Source: Gammaproteobacteria bacterium (GTDB taxonomy: Bacteria > Pseudomonadota > Gammaproteobacteria > JAABTG01). Taken from it: a DNA stretch of 64,000 nt. The translations under genes were made by a program, and so were the position numbers. The first letter of the stretch is position 1. Each line of letters starts with the position of its first letter. Below the pieces are notes generated by a model. That model had not been told where the DNA came from. It did no database searches and saw nothing but the letters and a program-made list of their open reading frames with translations. Positions 8,935 to 20,393 of this stretch are shown here, piece by piece. Location of the stretch: positions 1 through 64,000 of the forward strand of contig JAGNLM010000005.1 in NCBI GenBank assembly GCA_017999615.1, given 5' to 3'.

Positions 8935-10062
8935 GTGAGCGCGGGCGGAGACGGCGTTCCCCCCTCGGGCGGCGGCCTCCCGCCGCCCGTGGGGCTCGAC
9001 GAGCTGCGCTCGCGCATCGACGAGGCCGACCGCGAGATCCAGGCGGTCATCGCCCGGCGGGCGGCGCTCGCCCTCGAGGTGGCGCGCGCCAAGCGCGACG
9101 CGGGCGCCGAGGAGGACTTCTATCGCCCCGAGCGGGAGGCGGAGATCCTGCGGCGCGTCGTGGAGCGCAACGCGGGGCCGCTCGACGACGGCACTCTCGT
9201 GCAGTTGTTCCGGGAGATCATCTCCGCCTGCCTTGCCCTGCAGAAGCCGCCGCACGTCGCGTTCCTGGGCCCCGCCGGGACGTTCACCCAGGAGGCGGCG
9301 CTGAAGCACTTCGGGCACTCCGCCCGGACGCTGCCCTTCGACACGATCGAGGGCGTGTTCCGGGAAGTGACCTCGGGAGCGGCGCACTACGGGGTCGTGC
9401 CGGTGGAGAATTCGACCGAGGGGGTGGTGAGCCACACCCTCGACATGTTCATGCAGTCGTCGCTTCAGATCTGCGGCGAGATCGGGCTGCCGATCCACCA
9501 CTTCCTGCTCTCCCGCGAGGGCAGCCTCGAGCGCGTGCGCCGCGTCTACTCCCACTACCAGTCGCTCGCCCAGTGCCGGAAGTGGCTCGACGAGCACCTG
9601 CCACGGCCCGAGCGGGTGGGCGTGGCGAGCAACGCGGAGGCCGCCCGCCTCGCCTCGGTGGAGCCCGGCACCGCGGCCATCGCCGGTGAGGTCGCGGCGC
9701 ACCTCTACGGCCTCGGGACCCTCGCCGCAAAGATCGAGGACGAGCCCGAGAACACGACACGGTTCCTCGTGGTCGGGCAGCGCGCCGTGCCGCCGACCGG
9801 GTCGGACAAGACCTCCCTCATGCTGGCCGCCCGCAACCAGCCCGGCGCGCTCTACGAGCTGCTCGAGCCGTTCTCGCGCTACGGCATCAACATGACGCGG
9901 ATCGAGTCGCGGCCTTCGCGCCGCGGAAAGTGGGACTACGTCTTCTTCGTCGACGTGGACGGCCACGTCCAGGACCCGAATCTCGCGGGCGCGCTGCGCG
10001 AGGTGAGCGAGCGCTCCGCGATCTTCAAGGTGCTGGGCTCCTACCCGAGGATGATCCTGTGA
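8935..10062 (+). CDS. pheA: Bifunctional chorismate mutase/prephenate dehydratase (P-protein)
   Basis: Converts chorismate to prephenate and then phenylpyruvate for phenylalanine. 375 residues. AroQ-type chorismate mutase at about residues 20-95, prephenate dehydratase from GPAGTFTQEAALKHF (about 105) through VPVENSTEGVV, and an ACT domain at the end containing the ESRP phenylalanine-binding motif. GTG start at 8935, 9 bases after serA. The last codons overlap the GTG of hisC. Feedback inhibition by phenylalanine is expected from the ACT domain. Confidence 0.96.
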   Translation: MSAGGDGVPPSGGGLPPPVGLDELRSRIDEADREIQAVIARRAALALEVARAKRDAGAEEDFYRPEREAEILRRVVERNAGPLDDGTLVQLFREIISACLALQKPPHVAFLGPAGTFTQEAALKHFGHSARTLPFDTIEGVFREVTSGAAHYGVVPVENSTEGVVSHTLDMFMQSSLQICGEIGLPIHHFLLSREGSLERVRRVYSHYQSLAQCRKWLDEHLPRPERVGVASNAEAARLASVEPGTAAIAGEVAAHLYGLGTLAAKIEDEPENTTRFLVVGQRAVPPTGSDKTSLMLAARNQPGALYELLEPFSRYGINMTRIESRPSRRGKWDYVFFVDVDGHVQDPNLAGALREVSERSAIFKVLGSYPRMIL

Positions 10063-11189
10063 TTTCGAGACGACGGTCTGCCGGAACCAACCCGATGCTG
10101 CCGCTCGCCGCGCCCGGCGTGCGCGGGCTCACGCCCTACCGGCCGGGGAAGCCGATCTCCGAGCTCGAGCGCGAGCTCGGGATCTCGAACGCCATCAAGA
10201 TGGCCTCGAACGAGAACCCCCTCGGCCCCAGCCCCCACGCCCTCAAGGCCGCCGAGGCCGCGCTCGCCGAGCTGGCGCGTTACCCCGACGGCAATGGCTT
10301 CGCCCTCAAGCAGGCGCTCTCGCGCCGGCTCGGGGTCAGCGTGGATCAGATCACGCTCGGCAACGGTTCCAACGACGTCCTCGAGCTGCTCGCCCGGGCC
10401 TTCGCCACGCCGCGCGACGAGGTCGTGTTCTCGGAGCAGGCCTTTGCCGTCTACCCTCTCGTCGCCCGGGCCGTGGGCGCGAAGGCGGTGGCCATTCCCT
10501 CGCGCGAGTGGGGGCACGACCTCGAGGCGATGCGCCGGGCCGTGGGGCCGCGCACTCGTCTCGTCTTCATCGCCAACCCGAACAACCCGACCGGCACCTG
10601 GAACGACGCCGCCTCGCTCGCGGCGTTCCTCGACGCCATGCCGGCGCACGTCGTCACGGTGATCGACCAGGCCTACATCGAGTACGTGGAGGAGCCGTCG
10701 CTCCCCGACTGCGTGCCGTGGGTCGCCCGTTACCCGAACCTGGTCGTGGCGCGCACCTTCTCGAAGATCTACGCGCTCGCGGCACTGCGCGTCGGCTACT
10801 CGGTGTCGCACCCCGCCGTCGCGGACCTGCTGAATCGCGTGCGCCAGCCGTTCAACGTCAACAGCGTCGGCTTGGCGGCGGCCGAGGCGGCCCTGGAGGA
10901 CGAGGAGCACGCGGCGCGGGGCATCCGGATGAACCGCCAGGGCATGCGTCAGCTCACCGAGGCCTTCGGGCGGATGGGCCTCGACTACATCCCGTCGCTC
11001 GGAAACTTCGTCTGCGTCCACGTGGGCGGCCCGGCCGGGCCGGTCTACGACGGGCTCCTGCGCGAGGGGGTCATCGTCCGTCCGGTCGAGAACTACGGCA
11101 TGCCCGAGCACCTGCGGGTGACCGTGGGCCTCGAAGAGGAGAACCGGCGCTTCCTCGCCGCACTGGAGAAGGTCCTGGCGAAGCGGTGA
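10059..11189 (+). CDS. hisC: Histidinol-phosphate/aromatic aminotransferase HisC
   Basis: PLP aminotransferase of the HisC family (hisHb subgroup of the supraoperon), which in this context probably also transaminates phenylpyruvate and 4-hydroxyphenylpyruvate. About 376 residues. Conserved SNENPLGPSP and the PLP lysine region FSKIYALAALRVGY are visible. The GTG at 10059 overlaps the pheA stop in GTGA, indicating coupling; an ATG at 10095 (MLPLAAPGVRGLTPY) is closer to the usual family start and cannot be excluded. Flanked by pheA and tyrA, which supply its aromatic substrates. Confidence 0.94.
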   Translation: MISRRRSAGTNPMLPLAAPGVRGLTPYRPGKPISELERELGISNAIKMASNENPLGPSPHALKAAEAALAELARYPDGNGFALKQALSRRLGVSVDQITLGNGSNDVLELLARAFATPRDEVVFSEQAFAVYPLVARAVGAKAVAIPSREWGHDLEAMRRAVGPRTRLVFIANPNNPTGTWNDAASLAAFLDAMPAHVVTVIDQAYIEYVEEPSLPDCVPWVARYPNLVVARTFSKIYALAALRVGYSVSHPAVADLLNRVRQPFNVNSVGLAAAEAALEDEEHAARGIRMNRQGMRQLTEAFGRMGLDYIPSLGNFVCVHVGGPAGPVYDGLLREGVIVRPVENYGMPEHLRVTVGLEEENRRFLAALEKVLAKR

Positions 11190-12064
11190 TCGAGCGCCTC
11201 TGCGTCGTCGGCGTCGGCCTGATCGGCGGGTCGCTCGCTCGCGCCCTGCGCGCGGCCGGCGCGGTCCGCGAGGTCGTCGGCTGTGGGCGCGAGCGGGCGA
11301 ACCTGGAGCGCGCGGTGGCCCTCGGCGTCGTGGACCGCTTCACCCAGGACGTCGGCGAGGCGGTGTCCGGGGCCGACCTGGTGTTCCTCGCGGTCCCCCT
11401 GGGCGCTATGCGCCCGGCGCTCGAGGCCCTGCGGGGCCGGCTGGCCCCGGGGGCGGTGATCACCGACGGGGGCAGCGCGAAGGCGAGCGTGGTGGCGGAC
11501 GCCCGGGCCGTCTTCGGGGCGGTTCCGCCCTTCTTCGTGCCCGGCCACCCGATCGCCGGGACCGAGAAGAACGGGGTGGAGGCGTCCTTCGCGACGCTCT
11601 ACCGCAGCCGCCGGGTCATCCTGACCCCTCTGCACGAGACGGACCCCGGCGCGGTCGCCCGGGTCGAGGAGATGTGGCGCGCGTGCGGGGCGGAGGTGAG
11701 CTACATGACGGTGGGGCACCACGACGAGGTGCTCGCCGCCACCAGCCATCTGCCCCACATGCTCGCCTACGCACTGGTGGACTCCCTGGCCCGGCTCGAT
11801 GAGCACGACGAGGTCTTCCGCTACGCGGCCGGGGGATTTCGGGACTTCACCCGGATTGCCTCGTCCAACCCCGTCATGTGGCGGGACATCTGCATCGCCA
11901 ATCGCGAGGCCCTGGCGCGAATGCTCGCCCGCTTCTCGGGGGAGCTCGCCGAGCTGACCGCCGCGGTGGAACGGGGCGACGGGGAGGGACTGCTCGAGAT
12001 CTTCGCCCGCGCCAAGCGGGCGCGGGACCGTTTCGTCGACGGCGGCGCCTCGAGTCCGGAGTGA
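11186..12064 (+). CDS. tyrA: Prephenate/arogenate dehydrogenase
   Basis: NAD(P)-dependent oxidative decarboxylation of prephenate (or arogenate) towards tyrosine. 292 residues. Rossmann motif GVGLIGGSLARAL right at the N-terminus, and the TyrA motif HPIAGTEKNG near residue 122. GTG start overlaps the hisC stop by 4 bases. In Pseudomonas tyrA is fused to aroA (aroF); here the genes are separate, with an 85-base spacer. No regulatory ACT domain is present. Confidence 0.95.
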   Translation: MIERLCVVGVGLIGGSLARALRAAGAVREVVGCGRERANLERAVALGVVDRFTQDVGEAVSGADLVFLAVPLGAMRPALEALRGRLAPGAVITDGGSAKASVVADARAVFGAVPPFFVPGHPIAGTEKNGVEASFATLYRSRRVILTPLHETDPGAVARVEEMWRACGAEVSYMTVGHHDEVLAATSHLPHMLAYALVDSLARLDEHDEVFRYAAGGFRDFTRIASSNPVMWRDICIANREALARMLARFSGELAELTAAVERGDGEGLLEIFARAKRARDRFVDGGASSPE

Positions 12065-12149
12065 GGGCGCAGCCCCGGCCGGTCCCATTTGCGGCGGTGG
12101 ACCCGGGCCGCTATCCTTCCGGGCCGTTTTCGTCTCCCGGCCTCGCCCC

Positions 12150-13481
12150 ATGACTGTCTCCTCCCAGATGCGTTTCGCGGTCCGGCACGGTGGCCGCCTC
12201 CGGGGGCGTCTGCGCGTTCCGGGGGACAAATCGATCTCCCACCGCGCGGTCATGCTGGGGTCGGTTGCCGAGGGCGTCACGCGGGTGGAAGGTTTTCTGC
12301 AGGGCGAGGACAGCCTGGCCACCCTCGAGGCCTTCCGGCGCCTGGGGGTGCGCATCGAGGGCCCGGACGCGGGCCGGGTCGTCGTCCACGGGGTGGGTCT
12401 CCAGGGCCTGCGCCCGCCCGACGGGCCGTTGGACCTCGGCAACTCCGGCACCTCCATGCGGCTCCTGGCGGGCCTGCTCGCCGGGCAACCCTTCGCTGTC
12501 ACGCTGGTCGGGGACGCCTCCCTCACCCGGCGCCCCATGCGCCGGGTCACCGAGCCGCTGGCGGCGATGGGCGCGCGGGTCGAGACGAGCGCAGGTGGCA
12601 CGCCGCCCCTCGTGATCCACCCGGTGCCCGGGCTGCGGGGGATCGACTACGCGATGCCGGTGGCGAGCGCACAGGTGAAGTCCTGCCTGCTGTTGGCCGG
12701 TCTCTACGCCCGGGGCGAGACCTGCGTGCGGGAGCCTGCGCCGAGCCGGGACCACACCGAGCGCATGCTCGAGGGCTTCGGCTACGCTCTGCGGAGGTCG
12801 CCCGGGCGGGTGTGCCTCACGGGCGGGGGGCGGCTCGCGGCGTGCGAGGTGCGGGTCCCCGCCGACATCTCTTCCGCCGCCTTCTTCCTGGTCGGTGCGA
12901 GCATCGCCCCGGGCTCCGACGTGGTGCTGGAGCAGGTGGGCATGAACCCCACGCGGACTGGCGTGATCGACGCCCTGCGCCTGCTCGGGGCCGACATCAC
13001 GGTGGAGAACGAGCGGGTGTCCAGCCACGAGCCGGTCGCCGATCTGCGGGTGCGCAGCGCCCGCCTGCGGGGGGCGGTCATCCCGCCGGAGCTGGTGCCG
13101 CTCGCCATCGACGAATTCCCCGCGTTGTTCGTGGCGGCCGCCTGCGCGGAGGGCGAGACGGTGGTCAGCGGCGCCGCCGAGCTGCGGGTCAAGGAGAGCG
13201 ACCGGATCGAGGTGATGGCCGAGGGCCTGCGGGCGCTCGGCGTCGACGCCCGGCCGACGCCCGACGGCATGGTCGTCCGGGGCGGGCCCATCGCGGGGGG
13301 GCGGGTCGACAGCCGGGGCGACCACCGGGTCGCGATGGCCTTCGCGATGGCGGCCCTGGCCGCCGAGGGCGACGTCCTCGTCGAGGACTGCGCCAACGTC
13401 CAGACCTCCTTCCCCGGCTTCCCCGAGCTCTCCCGGGGCGCGGGTCTCGACATCGAAGTCCTGACGGGCGAGCCGGGGTGA
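12150..13481 (+). CDS. aroA: 3-phosphoshikimate 1-carboxyvinyltransferase (EPSP synthase), class II-like motifs
   Basis: Adds enolpyruvate to shikimate-3-phosphate in the shikimate pathway. 443 residues. The motifs used to define class II EPSPS are all present: GDKS (in [11 protein letters not shown]), SAQVK, RDHTE and NPTR. The phosphoenolpyruvate-site segment reads [13 protein letters not shown], so the glycine equivalent to E. coli G96 is kept, unlike CP4 which has alanine there. Starts at ATG 12150 and ends in a GTGA overlap with cmk. Confidence 0.96.
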   Translation: MTVSSQMRFAVRHGGRLRGRLRVPGDKSISHRAVMLGSVAEGVTRVEGFLQGEDSLATLEAFRRLGVRIEGPDAGRVVVHGVGLQGLRPPDGPLDLGNSGTSMRLLAGLLAGQPFAVTLVGDASLTRRPMRRVTEPLAAMGARVETSAGGTPPLVIHPVPGLRGIDYAMPVASAQVKSCLLLAGLYARGETCVREPAPSRDHTERMLEGFGYALRRSPGRVCLTGGGRLAACEVRVPADISSAAFFLVGASIAPGSDVVLEQVGMNPTRTGVIDALRLLGADITVENERVSSHEPVADLRVRSARLRGAVIPPELVPLAIDEFPALFVAAACAEGETVVSGAAELRVKESDRIEVMAEGLRALGVDARPTPDGMVVRGGPIAGGRVDSRGDHRVAMAFAMAALAAEGDVLVEDCANVQTSFPGFPELSRGAGLDIEVLTGEPG

Positions 13482-14191
13482 GCGGGGGCGGGGGCAGGAG
13501 CGGGGAGATCCCGGTCCTCACCGTGGATGGGCCGAGCGGGTCCGGAAAGGGCACCGTGAGCCGTCTGGTGGCTGCACGCTTCGGGTGGCACTTCCTGGAC
13601 AGCGGGGCGCTCTACCGGGTGCTCGCGCTCGCCGCGCGATCCAGCGGCGTCGCGCTGGGGGACGAAGCGGCGCTGGCGCGGCTCGCCCTGGGACTGGACG
13701 TGCGCTTCACGGGCGGCGAGGACGGCGAGGAGCCGCAGGTCTGGCTCGAGGGGCGCGACGTGTCGCTCGAGTTGCGCACGGAGGAGGCGGGCGCGGACGC
13801 GTCGCGGGTCGCGGCCCTCCCGTCTGTGCGCGGGGCGCTGCTCGAGCGGCAAAGGGAATTCCGCCAGGCCCCGGGTCTGGTCGCGGACGGCCGCGACATG
13901 GGAACCGTGGTGTTCCCGGGCGCCCGGGCCAAGGTCTTCCTCGACGCGAGCGTCGAGGAACGGGCCCTGAGACGTTATAACCAGTTGAAGAGAAAAGGGT
14001 TGCGTGCTAGCCTTCCGGATCTCGAGAGGGAGGTGGCGGAACGCGACGCCCGGGATCGCGGGCGGAGCGTGTCGCCGTTGCGCGCGCCTGACGACGCGGT
14101 GGTCGTGGACACCACGTCGATGGCGTTGGACGCGGTGGTCGAGCGTGTGCTGGAAGTGGCGCGCACGGCCTTCCCCGAGGTGAAGGGTTAG
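13478..14191 (+). CDS. cmk: Cytidylate kinase
   Basis: Phosphorylates CMP and dCMP with ATP. 237 residues; P-loop [11 protein letters not shown] near residue 18, and the CMP-binding/lid phrases [13 protein letters not shown] and RYNQLKRKG are family hallmarks. GTG at 13478 overlaps the aroA stop by 4 bases. The first dozen residues are Gly/Ser-rich and probably disordered. cmk immediately before rpsA is conserved across gammaproteobacteria. Confidence 0.96.
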   Translation: MSGGGGRSGEIPVLTVDGPSGSGKGTVSRLVAARFGWHFLDSGALYRVLALAARSSGVALGDEAALARLALGLDVRFTGGEDGEEPQVWLEGRDVSLELRTEEAGADASRVAALPSVRGALLERQREFRQAPGLVADGRDMGTVVFPGARAKVFLDASVEERALRRYNQLKRKGLRASLPDLEREVAERDARDRGRSVSPLRAPDDAVVVDTTSMALDAVVERVLEVARTAFPEVKG

Positions 14192-14321
14192 CAGGGAGAC
14201 CTGCTGAAGGGTCCTCGCGCCGAACGGTGGCGAGGTGGGTGTTCAGGGTGAGGTGCGGGCAGTCCTCGGCCCGCTCAACGGACGGTGTCGCGGCGGAATT
14301 CGCGGCCAGGGTAAGGGTGTA
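14192..14321 (+). promoter_or_regulatory. rpsA leader region with GNRA hairpin
   Basis: The 130-base cmk-rpsA spacer contains a perfect 6-bp hairpin, AGCAGG-GAGA-CCTGCT (14190-14205), with a GNRA-type tetraloop overlapping the cmk stop codon. A GC-rich segment near 14289-14312 may also fold. rpsA mRNA leaders in Enterobacteria and Pseudomonas are structured and bound by S1 for autoregulation; a similar role here is inference. Confidence 0.35.
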
Positions 14322-15992
<1,671 letters not shown>

Positions 15993-16037
15993 AGCGGCGG
16001 CATCGGCGGCCGGGCGGAGGCTAGCGGGGGAAGGGCT

Positions 16038-16415
16038 ATGGCGTTGTCAGAGGGCGGCAACAAGGGGACTGTCACCAAGTCGGAGCTGATCGAGCGGATC
16101 GCCGAGCGACAGACCCTGCTGGGCTACAAGGACGTGGAGCTTGCCGTCAAGAGCATCCTCGAGCTCATGGCCCAGACCCTCGCCAGCGGAGAGCGGATCG
16201 AGATCCGCGGCTTCGGCAGTTTCTCCCTGCACCACCGGCCGTCGCGAGTCGGCCGTAACCCGAAGACCGGCGAGCCGGTGTCGTTGCCGGAGAAGTTCGT
16301 GCCGCACTTCAAGCCCGGCAAGGAGCTGCGGGATCGCGTGGATGCCGCGGCGGCTGCGGCAGAGGCGGCGGCCCTGGCGGCCGCCGTCGCTTCGGGACGC
16401 CGTGTGACTCGCTAG
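16038..16415 (+). CDS. ihfB: Integration host factor subunit beta, with Ala-rich tail
   Basis: DNA-bending nucleoid protein that pairs with IHF-alpha. 125 residues against about 95-100 in most species. The core is typical: [27 protein letters not shown], and the minor-groove arm [12 protein letters not shown] with the intercalating proline. The extra length comes from about 11 residues before TKSEL and an alanine-rich tail of about 25 residues with basic end (ASGRRVTR). Shine-Dalgarno GGGGGAAGGG precedes ATG 16038. It follows rpsA, as in most gammaproteobacteria. Confidence 0.95.
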   Translation: MALSEGGNKGTVTKSELIERIAERQTLLGYKDVELAVKSILELMAQTLASGERIEIRGFGSFSLHHRPSRVGRNPKTGEPVSLPEKFVPHFKPGKELRDRVDAAAAAAEAAALAAAVASGRRVTR

Positions 16416-16507
16416 ACGGGGCCGTGCGTCCGCGCGGGCCCCGCAGAGCAGGGGTGCCCGCCCGGGCGGGGGCCTTCGGGCATCCCGGTCGGGATCGGGG
16501 GTAGCGC

Positions 16508-17677
16508 ATGTACGAGCTGCTCTGGCTCCTGCTCCCCGTGGCAGCAGCCTCGGGATGGCTTGCGGCGACGCGCGGTGCGCGCGGTGCGGCGGCGCCTCCC
16601 GGTCCACCTTCGCTGCGCTCGGATTACTTCCGCGGTCTCAATTACCTCCTCGACGAGCAGCCCGACAAGGCCATCGAGCTCTTCGTCAAGGTCCTGGAGG
16701 TTGACAGCGAGACCGTCGAGACCCACCTCGCCCTCGGCAACCTCTTCCGCCGTCGCGGTGAGGTGGATCGAGCGATCCGGATCCACCAGAACCTGATCGC
16801 GCGTCCCGCGCTCGGGCAGGGCGAGCGGGGCGAGGCGTTGCTCGAGCTCGGCCAGGACTACATGCGCGCGGGCCTCCTCGACCGGGCTGAGGGTCTGTTC
16901 CAGGAGCTGGTCCGCAGCGAGCCGTTCGGGGCGCGCGCCCTCCAGCACTTGGTGGACATCTATCAGCAGGAAAAGGACTGGGACCGCGCGGCCCAGGCGG
17001 CCCGCCAGCTCGAGGGTCTCTCGGGCCGTCCCTACGGGGGCGTCATCGCGCACTACTATTGCGAGCAGGCGGAGGAGCGGGGCCGGGGAGGGGACCTGGA
17101 GGGCGCGCTGGGCCGCGTCCAGCGTGCGCTCGACGCGAGCAGCCAGTGCGTGCGGGCCAGCATGATCGAGGGTGCCCTGCTGGAGCGGGGCGGGGACCAC
17201 CGGGGGGCGATCCGGGCGCTGAAGCGGGTCGAGCAACAGGACCCCGCCTATCTGCCTGAGGTGATCGAGCCGTTGGGGCGCTGCCACGAGGCCATCGGTC
17301 GGTCCCGGGAGATGGAGGACTATCTCGGCTATCTGCTGGAACGTTACGGCGGTGTCTCGCCCGCGCTGGCGCTGGCGGACCTTCGCGCCCGGCGCGAGGG
17401 AGGGGAGGCGGCGGTCCGGTTCCTGACCGAACAGCTGCGCCTGCGCCCGTCGGCGCGCGGGCTCGACCGCCTGATCGAGCTCTCCCTCGCCCGCGCCGAC
17501 GGCGCGGCCCGGGAGAATCTGCTGAGCCTGAAGGACCTCACCCGCAAGCTGCTCGAGGGCCGCTCCGTGTACCGGTGCGGGCATTGCGGGTTCAATGGCC
17601 ACGTGCTGCACTGGCAGTGCCCCAGCTGCAAGCTGTGGGGTACCGTGAAACCGATCGTGGGGGTGGAAGGTGAGTGA
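16508..17677 (+). CDS. lapB: Lipopolysaccharide assembly protein LapB (YciM)
   Basis: Inner-membrane-anchored TPR protein that in E. coli directs FtsH to degrade LpxC and so controls LPS synthesis. 389 residues. One N-terminal transmembrane helix ([17 protein letters not shown]), then TPR repeats ([20 protein letters not shown] onward), and a C-terminal rubredoxin-like metal knuckle with CGHC and CPSC pairs. Normally a lapA gene lies between ihfB and lapB; only 92 bases separate them here and no lapA is present. Its last codons overlap the GTG of pyrF by 8 bases. Confidence 0.93.
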   Translation: MYELLWLLLPVAAASGWLAATRGARGAAAPPGPPSLRSDYFRGLNYLLDEQPDKAIELFVKVLEVDSETVETHLALGNLFRRRGEVDRAIRIHQNLIARPALGQGERGEALLELGQDYMRAGLLDRAEGLFQELVRSEPFGARALQHLVDIYQQEKDWDRAAQAARQLEGLSGRPYGGVIAHYYCEQAEERGRGGDLEGALGRVQRALDASSQCVRASMIEGALLERGGDHRGAIRALKRVEQQDPAYLPEVIEPLGRCHEAIGRSREMEDYLGYLLERYGGVSPALALADLRARREGGEAAVRFLTEQLRLRPSARGLDRLIELSLARADGAARENLLSLKDLTRKLLEGRSVYRCGHCGFNGHVLHWQCPSCKLWGTVKPIVGVEGE

Positions 17678-18374
17678 TCCGAGGGTGATCGTGGCCCTGG
17701 ATTATCCCGAGCCGGCTCCGGCCCTGGCCCTGGCGAGGCGCCTGGACCCTGCCAGGGTGCGGGTGAAGGTGGGCAAGGAGCTCTTCACGGCGGCCGGGCC
17801 GCGGGTCGTGCAGGACCTGTCCGCCCTTGGCTTCGAGGTCTTCCTCGACCTGAAGTACCACGACATCCCCAACACCGTGGCCGGGGCTTGCCGGGCTGCG
17901 GCCGAGCTCGGCGTCTGGATGGTGAATGTCCATGCCCTCGGCGGGCGGCGCATGCTCGAGGCGGCCCGGGAGGCCGTGGCTGCCTCCCGCCGGCCGCCCC
18001 GGTTGATCGCCGTGACCGTGCTCACCAGTCTCGACGCCGGGGATCTTCGGGACCTCGGATTCTCCGAAGGGCCCGAGGCCCTCGTGCTGCGCCTGGCAAA
18101 GCTGACCGCCGACTGCGGCCTGGACGGGGTGGTGTGCTCGCCCCGAGAGATCGCGCCCCTGCGCGCGGCGCTGCCCTCGGGGCTCGCGCTCGTCACCCCG
18201 GGGATCCGGCCCGGTGGCGGGTCTACCGGGGACCAGAAGCGGGTGCTGGGGCCGCGCGAAGCGCTGGCGCTGGGCGCGAGCTACCTCGTGATCGGGCGGC
18301 CGATCACGGCCGCTGCCGACCCCATGGAGGCGCTCGCCGCCATCGAGGCCGAGATCAGGCCCGAAGCCACTTGA
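17670..18374 (+). CDS. pyrF: Orotidine 5'-phosphate decarboxylase
   Basis: Last step of UMP synthesis. 234 residues, TIM-barrel. The catalytic motif [16 protein letters not shown] (Asp-Lys-x-x-Asp) and [12 protein letters not shown] are visible. GTG at 17670 overlaps the end of lapB, a conserved lapB-pyrF linkage. Its last 20 bases overlap the 3' end of the convergent argA. Confidence 0.96.
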   Translation: MSDPRVIVALDYPEPAPALALARRLDPARVRVKVGKELFTAAGPRVVQDLSALGFEVFLDLKYHDIPNTVAGACRAAAELGVWMVNVHALGGRRMLEAAREAVAASRRPPRLIAVTVLTSLDAGDLRDLGFSEGPEALVLRLAKLTADCGLDGVVCSPREIAPLRAALPSGLALVTPGIRPGGGSTGDQKRVLGPREALALGASYLVIGRPITAAADPMEALAAIEAEIRPEAT

Positions 18375-19689
18375 CCAGGATCTTGGAGCCGCGCTGGAAG
18401 TTGTAGGTAGTCTTGCGCTCCACGGGCAGGTCGTCGAGGGAGCCGGGCTCGAAACCGCGCTCCCGGAACCAGTGGGAGGTGCGGGTCGTCAGCACGAAGA
18501 GCCCCCGTGCGCCGAGGGCGAGCGCGTCGCGCTCGGTGTTCTCCAGGAGGCGCGCCCCCAGCCCGAGATTGCGGTAGGCGGGGTCGACCGCGAGGCACGC
18601 CAGCTCCGCGAGCACCTGTCCCGGGTAGGGGTACAGGGCGGCGCAGGCGATGATGGCCCCGTCCCTTTCCACCACCGTGAACTGCTCGATCTCGCGCTCG
18701 AGCTTCTCCCGCGGCCGGCGCACCAGGATCCCCTCTTCCTCCAGCGGCCGGATGAGCTCCAGCAGGCCGCCCACGTCCTCGATGTTGGCGCGGCGCAGGT
18801 GCTCGTAGGGCGAGGCGCTCACGAGCGTGCCGACGCCGTCCCGGGTGAACAGCTCCAGCAGCAACGCCCCGTCCACACGCCGGTCGAGCAGGTGGGCGCG
18901 CCGGACCCCGTTCTGGCACGCGTAGACGGCGCTCTCCAGGTGCCTCACCCGCTCACTCTCGCGGCCCTCGCCAGCGGCCTGCAGGCCGGCGAGGTGGGCG
19001 TGGGCCTCGTCCAGCGTGAACTGGCGGACCGGAGTGCCGTCGGTCCTCCCGAGGCACCCGCGCTCCCCGAGGAGAAGCAGCTTGTCGGCCCGCAGCTCCA
19101 CGGCGATCGCGGTGGCGACCTCCTCGTTGCTCAGGTTGAAGGCCTCGCCGGTCGGGGAATAGCCGATGGGAGAGACGAGCACCACGTTTCCCTGGGCGAT
19201 CTGGTGCTCGAGCCCGGACCGGTCGATGCGGCGCACCTCGCCCGTGTGGCCGAAGTCCACCCCCTCGCGCACGCCCACGGGGCGGGCGGTGACGAAGTTT
19301 CCCGAGGCGACGCGGATGCGGGCGCCCGCCATCGGCGAGTTGGCGAGCCCCATGGAGAGCAGCGACTCGATTTCCACTCGAGCGGCCCCCGCGGCCTCCT
19401 TCGCGGCCGTGAGGACGGGGTCGTCCGTTACCCGCAACCCCAGGTGAAAGCGCCCGGGAATGCCGCGGGCGGCGAGCCGCGTGTCGATCTGCGGCCGGAC
19501 CCCGTGCACCAGCACCAGGCGGATGCCGAGGCTCGAGAGGAGGGCCAGGTCCTGGACCAGGTTGTTGAAGTGCGGGTCCTCCACGGCCTCGCCCCCGAAC
19601 TGCACCACGAAGGTGCGTCCCCGGTGGGCGTGGATGTAGGGGGAGGCGGCGCGAAAGAAGGCGACGAAGGATTCCGGGCTGGAGCTCAC
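18355..19689 (-). CDS. argA: Amino-acid N-acetyltransferase (N-acetylglutamate synthase) ArgA
   Basis: First committed step of arginine synthesis. About 444 residues: N-terminal amino-acid-kinase-like fold (about 1-290; arginine-sensing in relatives) and a C-terminal GNAT acetyltransferase with [20 protein letters not shown] as the acetyl-CoA loop. N-terminus [19 protein letters not shown] aligns with E. coli 'SVPYINTHRGKTFVI'. GTG at 19689 (VSSSPESF) fits the family start; a GTG at 19722 would add 11 residues. Convergent with pyrF, overlapping it by 20 bases. Confidence 0.94.
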   Translation of the reverse strand: MSSSPESFVAFFRAASPYIHAHRGRTFVVQFGGEAVEDPHFNNLVQDLALLSSLGIRLVLVHGVRPQIDTRLAARGIPGRFHLGLRVTDDPVLTAAKEAAGAARVEIESLLSMGLANSPMAGARIRVASGNFVTARPVGVREGVDFGHTGEVRRIDRSGLEHQIAQGNVVLVSPIGYSPTGEAFNLSNEEVATAIAVELRADKLLLLGERGCLGRTDGTPVRQFTLDEAHAHLAGLQAAGEGRESERVRHLESAVYACQNGVRRAHLLDRRVDGALLLELFTRDGVGTLVSASPYEHLRRANIEDVGGLLELIRPLEEEGILVRRPREKLEREIEQFTVVERDGAIIACAALYPYPGQVLAELACLAVDPAYRNLGLGARLLENTERDALALGARGLFVLTTRTSHWFRERGFEPGSLDDLPVERKTTYNFQRGSKILVKWLRA

Positions 19690-19857
19690 GGCGGTCTCGA
19701 TGTGCGGCGGTCCCCGCGGCACCCGTGCCGGGCTCGGACCCCGAACCCCGATTGTCCCCGGCGGCGGGGCAGGCCGGCAAGCGCTCCGTCCCGGCAGACC
19801 CCGTCCAAAGCAGGGGGCAGCGGGCAGGGGGCCGGAGCCCGGTTCTCCCTCCGGTCC

Positions 19858-20061
19858 TCAGGTGTCCTCGTGTCCGCCGGGGTCCAGTCTCGGTGCCGCC
19901 ATGTTCAGGCCGAGCCGGATTCCCCTGCGCCGCACCACGGGCCGCTTCACCGGCGGGCTCGAGACGGCGCCGCGCCTCGCTGCCCCCTTGCGCCGCGGTT
20001 CGGGCGGCAGGACGTCTCGGTCGAGGGTGGTAGCGTGTTTCGACAGCTTGTGAGTCGCCAT
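19858..20061 (-). CDS. Small basic hypothetical protein
   Basis: Possible 67-residue protein, rich in Arg, Lys and Pro (KRPVVRRRG), with no membrane segment or recognised domain. GAGAAGG lies just ahead of the ATG, though with only 2 bases spacing. It is divergent from the RRM protein gene and fills the gap before argA. No homologue recognised; it could be a chance frame in GC-rich DNA. Confidence 0.35.
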   Translation of the reverse strand: MATHKLSKHATTLDRDVLPPEPRRKGAARRGAVSSPPVKRPVVRRRGIRLGLNMAAPRLDPGGHEDT

Positions 20062-20393
20062 GGCCTTCTCACTCTCAGGGGCGAAGCTCGTCCGGGCGAA
20101 GGGTTACGCCCTTGACCTCCCATCGATACACCGGTTAGCGACCGAACTCCATGATGCCTTGAGGTTTTTCGGAAGGGCTCTGTCTGCCCGCGGGCCAGTA
20201 ACCGTCGCGAGCCTTTCCCCCGGATAAAAAAAGCTATACTGCCGGTTGCCACGCCTGCGGCGGCCCACCCTATGGGGGATGCCTTCGGCGTTGGCCCTGG
20301 CGCACGCTGGCCACTTCGGGTGCCGTTCCCGGTCACTAAGCGCGTCGCCCTCACGCAGTATTGGATTCAGGAACGACTCGAGGAGTCTGCACC
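20062..20393 (+). promoter_or_regulatory. Promoter and long leader of the RRM protein gene
   Basis: 332-base gap without a supported gene. TATACT at 20235-20240 is a strong -10 hexamer inside an AT-rich patch (GGATAAAAAAAGC) that stands out from the GC-rich surroundings; the -35 is weak. Initiation near 20247 would leave a leader of about 145 bases before the ATG at 20394, a layout typical of cold-shock genes. The other half carries the upstream region of the small minus-strand gene. Confidence 0.45.
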
